Shown here in pieces: positions 63,030 through 64,000 of a stretch of DNA of 64,000 nucleotides. Position numbers and translations under genes: made by a program. The first letter of the stretch is position 1; every line of letters begins with the position of its first letter. Below the pieces are notes generated by a model. It was not told the origin of the DNA. It was given only the letters and a program-made list of their open reading frames with translations, and made no database searches. The DNA comes from Ktedonobacteria bacterium (GTDB lineage: Bacteria > Chloroflexota > Ktedonobacteria > Ktedonobacterales > JACDGC01), in NCBI GenBank assembly GCA_027459705.1, contig DAIDHM010000200.1, positions 1 through 64,000 on the forward strand, in the 5' to 3' direction.

Positions 63030-63462
63030 TTCTATGGGACACGTGACAAGCCGTACGGCTGTTTTTCTAATTTCTCTCCTCATGGATTTTCCCATAATGG
63101 GGTATATTGGCCGACTCTCGAACATTATTTTCAGGCACAGACATTTGTCGGAACGCCCGATGAAGCGATCATTGGCCTCTCTCCATCTGCAAAAGTTGCG
63201 GTCCGACGTGGTCGTCAGCGCTCACGACCATTGCGCCCCGATTGGAAAGCAGTCAAAGATAATATCATGCGAGAGGGTGTCCGATGGAAGTTTTCTGCGC
63301 ATGACGTGATCAGAACTACCTTGCTGAGCAACGAAAGTGAGGAGATCGTTGAAGCTCCGCCTATTGACTGGTACTGGGAGGGTCGGCAGCGATGGTACTG
63401 GGAAAAATAGGCTCGGTCGAATTCTCATGGAGATACGAGCCGAGTTCGCCGCCAGTCAATGA
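63030..63462 (+). pseudogene. Frameshifted NADAR (YbiA-like) gene
   Basis: Reading in frame from 63030 gives FYGTRDKPYGCFSNFSPHGF, VYWPTLEHYFQAQTFVGTPDEAI, PLRPDWKAVKDNIMREGVRWKF, and IVEAPPIDWYW, all typical of NADAR domains. No ATG, GTG or TTG precedes the first motif in this frame; a TAA lies six codons upstream, within the terminator hairpin. After IDWYW the frame runs to a TAG at 63408. One-base shifting near 63375 restores the C-terminal motif SDGTGKNRLGRILMEIR and stops at 63460. So the gene has lost its start and has a frameshift. NADAR proteins act in ADP-ribose/NAD metabolism; sequencing error is possible. Confidence 0.75.
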
Positions 63463-63751
63463 CTGCTGAGATGAATATGATACGTTCGCTTATCGCTCAT
63501 TCGCAACACCATACGCGTTTTGTGCTTTGTCTCGATCTTTGCCTGTGGATATATAACTGATATTTGTCTTTTGGGATGGCACTAATATCCCTCTGCACCT
63601 GATGCTTGCTGATCGCATCCGTGCCTTCCGCAAGTCTGGGGCAAGGCACCGAGGACGCGTCGCGTGCCCCCACCTTGTGATTGTGTACAATATGAAGCAC
63701 GCGGCAACAACGCGCGCGTTTCTGAGGGAAGGTACCAGGGAGGACCGGGCG

Positions 63752-64000
63752 ATGTCATCACCTAATCTGCGAGCTGATGATCCGGGCGCCGCGAAAGGGC
63801 GCGCCGAACCAATTGACACCTTGCGCGCCGATGTCCGCGTCATTGGCGATCTGGTGGGGAACGTCTTGCGTGAACAGGGCGGCGATGATCTCTTCGAGCG
63901 CGTCGAATTTCTCCGGCAAGCGATGATTGCGCAGCGCAATGGCCCACAATCCAACGAACTGACCGCGAATCTGCGCGACTGGATCGCAGCGCAATCACCC
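63752..64000 (+). CDS. ppc: Phosphoenolpyruvate carboxylase, 5' end (cut by window edge)
   Basis: Open frame from ATG 63752 to the right edge with GGGAGG 6-9 bases upstream. The first 83 residues read MSSPNLRADDPGAAKG, then TLRADVRVIGDLVGNVLREQGGDDLFERVEFLRQAM, the conserved N-terminal region of PEP carboxylase (LRxDVRxxG, L-G-x-V, E-x-x-G-x-x-L-F-x-x-V-E). The enzyme carboxylates phosphoenolpyruvate to oxaloacetate, refilling the citric acid cycle. Most of the gene, including the catalytic His and GRGGT motif, lies outside. Confidence 0.85.
   Translation, partial: MSSPNLRADDPGAAKGRAEPIDTLRADVRVIGDLVGNVLREQGGDDLFERVEFLRQAMIAQRNGPQSNELTANLRDWIAAQSP

Noticed and set aside
63034-63309. 91-codon plus-strand ORF over the NADAR region
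   Set aside because: It is in another frame from the NADAR motifs, and its product shows no family likeness.

Overview
The window is a moderately GC-rich bacterial chromosome segment. It holds about 57 genes, most with clear Shine-Dalgarno sites (GAGG/AGGAGG), and GTG and TTG starts are used alongside ATG. I find no rRNA, tRNA, insertion sequence, prophage or CRISPR array. The mix of genes best suits a Chloroflexota bacterium, perhaps of the Ktedonobacteria type: many multi-sensor histidine kinases, WD40-like and proline-rich membrane proteins, lipoproteins with LAAC lipoboxes, a FemAB-type transferase, a fused AccD-AccA, and EtfAB next to a membrane Fe-S oxidoreductase. This placement is inference from gene content; no ribosomal RNA is present to settle it.

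Layout. 0-4 kb (+): the end of a MalFG-type sugar ABC transporter and a membrane-anchored, CGTase-shaped GH13 amylase, which together suggest uptake and breakdown of starch or maltodextrin. 4-11 kb: housekeeping genes (PrxQ/Bcp, Maf, an RlmM-like methyltransferase), two related small membrane proteins, and a duplicated YbjQ-type protein. 11-15 kb: a Cache-PAS histidine kinase with its OmpR-type regulator, and a second regulator that converges on them. 15-23.5 kb (-): a branched-chain-amino-acid-type ABC transporter (LivH, fused LivM-LivG, LivF, lipoprotein binding protein), followed by fused AccD-AccA and a class III CoA-transferase. 23.8-33 kb: an oxidoreductase, lipoproteins, an M16 peptidase with Pth, YraN, small proteins and a GAF-PAS histidine kinase. 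33-37 kb: a FolD-like protein with a changed active site, RlmN and GyrB. 37-48 kb: orphan response regulators, a metallophosphoesterase, HxlR, WD40-like proteins, an aldolase-fold protein without its Schiff-base lysine, proline-rich membrane proteins, a FemAB-type transferase and a YHS protein. 48-55 kb: a GAF histidine kinase, HemL, MnmA and an ArsR-type regulator. 55-64 kb: a tiny very basic ORF, an M19 peptidase remnant, a methyltransferase, the EtfB-EtfA-membrane oxidoreductase operon, an isochorismatase-family hydrolase, a frameshifted NADAR gene and the 5' end of PEP carboxylase.

Several genes keep a known fold but have lost catalytic residues: the CGTase-like amylase has Glu at the cyclisation position, FolD has F50/V54/L104, and the KDPG-aldolase-like protein has Asn for Lys. 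Two genes not obvious from long ORFs were read by eye: a 38-residue, 42% Arg/Lys protein at 55784-55900 with its own promoter-like and terminator-like elements, and the broken NADAR gene at 63030-63462. All residue-level statements come from alignment by eye against remembered family sequences.
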